From: Flammeovirgaceae bacterium
GTDB taxonomy: Bacteria > Bacteroidota > Bacteroidia > Cytophagales > Cyclobacteriaceae
DNA: 6,420 nucleotides
NCBI GenBank assembly: GCA_003228395.1
Contig: QIDJ01000106.1
Coordinates: 1 to 6,420, forward strand
Reading direction: 5' to 3'
Shown here: positions 6,223 through 6,420 of the stretch, piece by piece
Layout: each line of letters opens with the position of its first letter
How positions within the stretch are numbered: position 1 is the stretch's first letter
Made by a program: the position numbers and the translations under genes
The notes under the pieces: generated by a model
What the model was told of the DNA's origin: nothing
What the model saw: only the letters and a program-made list of their open reading frames with translations
The model's database searches: none

Positions 6223-6356
6223 CACTTAAAAACACCAGTGCCAATATTTTACAACGTATAGTTAACGCACCGATTACTCCATCCGCTGAATCCTGGCTCC
6301 CAGTTCATTCAGCCTTCCTGTAATATCCTGGTACCCCCGGTCGATCTGCTCGGCAT
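6204..6356. repeat. direct repeat copy 2 (end of the intact murA)
   Basis: This is the partner of 4309-4460 in the same orientation, about 1.9 kb away. Here the sequence continues without a break into the murA coding region beyond 6356, so this copy is attached to the functional gene. Recombination between the two copies would remove both cassette genes and leave one intact murA tail facing dnaN. Confidence 0.95.
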
Positions 6357-6420
6357 TGGAAATAACACTTTCCCCCTGTGCAGACAGCGCGGCAATCAGC
6401 AATGAAATTCCGGCACGGAT
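6274..6420 (-). CDS. murA: MurA, UDP-N-acetylglucosamine 1-carboxyvinyltransferase (C-terminal part only)
   Basis: Only the last 48 codons are in the window; the gene enters from the right edge on the minus strand. The fragment reads IRAGISLLIAALSAQGESVI, then SNAEQIDRGYQDITGRL and NELGARIQRME before TAA (6274-6276). RAG-x-x-LLIAALSAQGE and IDRGY are conserved C-terminal MurA features; the arginine of DIRAG belongs to the active-site region of the EPSP synthase fold. MurA transfers enolpyruvate from phosphoenolpyruvate to UDP-GlcNAc, the first committed step of peptidoglycan synthesis in the cytoplasm. The last 26 codons are duplicated beside dnaN. No strong terminator follows the stop; a CACT/AGTG pairing is too short. 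Confidence 0.95.
   Translation of the reverse strand: MRAGISLLIAALSAQGESVISNAEQIDRGYQDITGRLNELGARIQRME

Larger units (their letters stand above)
5957..6273. other. gene-free stretch between the LytTR gene and murA
   Basis: I see no believable gene in these 317 bases. The stretch holds a spaced inverted repeat (6046-6135), the CGCATTCA tandem repeat (6152-6222) and the downstream flank of murA. A 60-codon minus-strand frame (5974-6156) encodes a basic, low-complexity peptide with no recognisable features and is more likely chance or a worn remnant. No clear promoter for the LytTR gene is identifiable. Confidence 0.6.

Noticed and set aside
6135..6323. Plus-strand 62-codon frame rich in Thr-His-Ser-Ile repeats
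   Set aside because: The repeats in the peptide are simply the 8-bp CGCATTCA array read through, and the rest overlaps the murA tail on the other strand.

Overview
The window comes from a member of the Bacteroidota. The evidence is a gldF-gldG gene pair (gliding-associated ABC transporter genes confined to that phylum), a DnaN and a MurA tail of matching type, AT-rich translation start regions without strong Shine-Dalgarno sites, and a short Cys-rich lipoprotein of a kind seen in these bacteria. I cannot place it below phylum level.

Bases 1-2908 (+ strand) hold a tightly packed set: the 3' end of gldF, complete gldG, and a membrane-anchored DUF4340-like protein. The first two overlap by 7 bp. 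The third probably starts on a TTG that overlaps the gldG stop, so the three are likely co-transcribed and translationally coupled. After a 116-bp AT-rich gap comes complete dnaN (3025-4149), the replication sliding clamp.

Bases 4150-6273 are accessory in character. A ~152-bp block carrying the last 26 codons of murA plus its downstream sequence lies near dnaN (4309-4460). It is repeated in direct orientation at 6204-6356, where it forms the end of the real murA (minus strand, running off the right edge). Between the copies are two minus-strand genes that are clearly more AT-rich than the flanks: a LytTR-type DNA-binding protein with one N-terminal membrane helix, then a lipoprotein whose last ~45 residues contain 10 cysteines. 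The layout looks like a small cassette inserted at the 3' end of murA between convergent dnaN and murA, duplicating the murA tail. No integrase or transposase is visible.

The most interesting part is this pair: a membrane-tethered LytTR regulator beside a Cys-rich exported lipoprotein, with several dyad-symmetric sites around their starts. Whether they form a functional system is inference from adjacency and orientation only.
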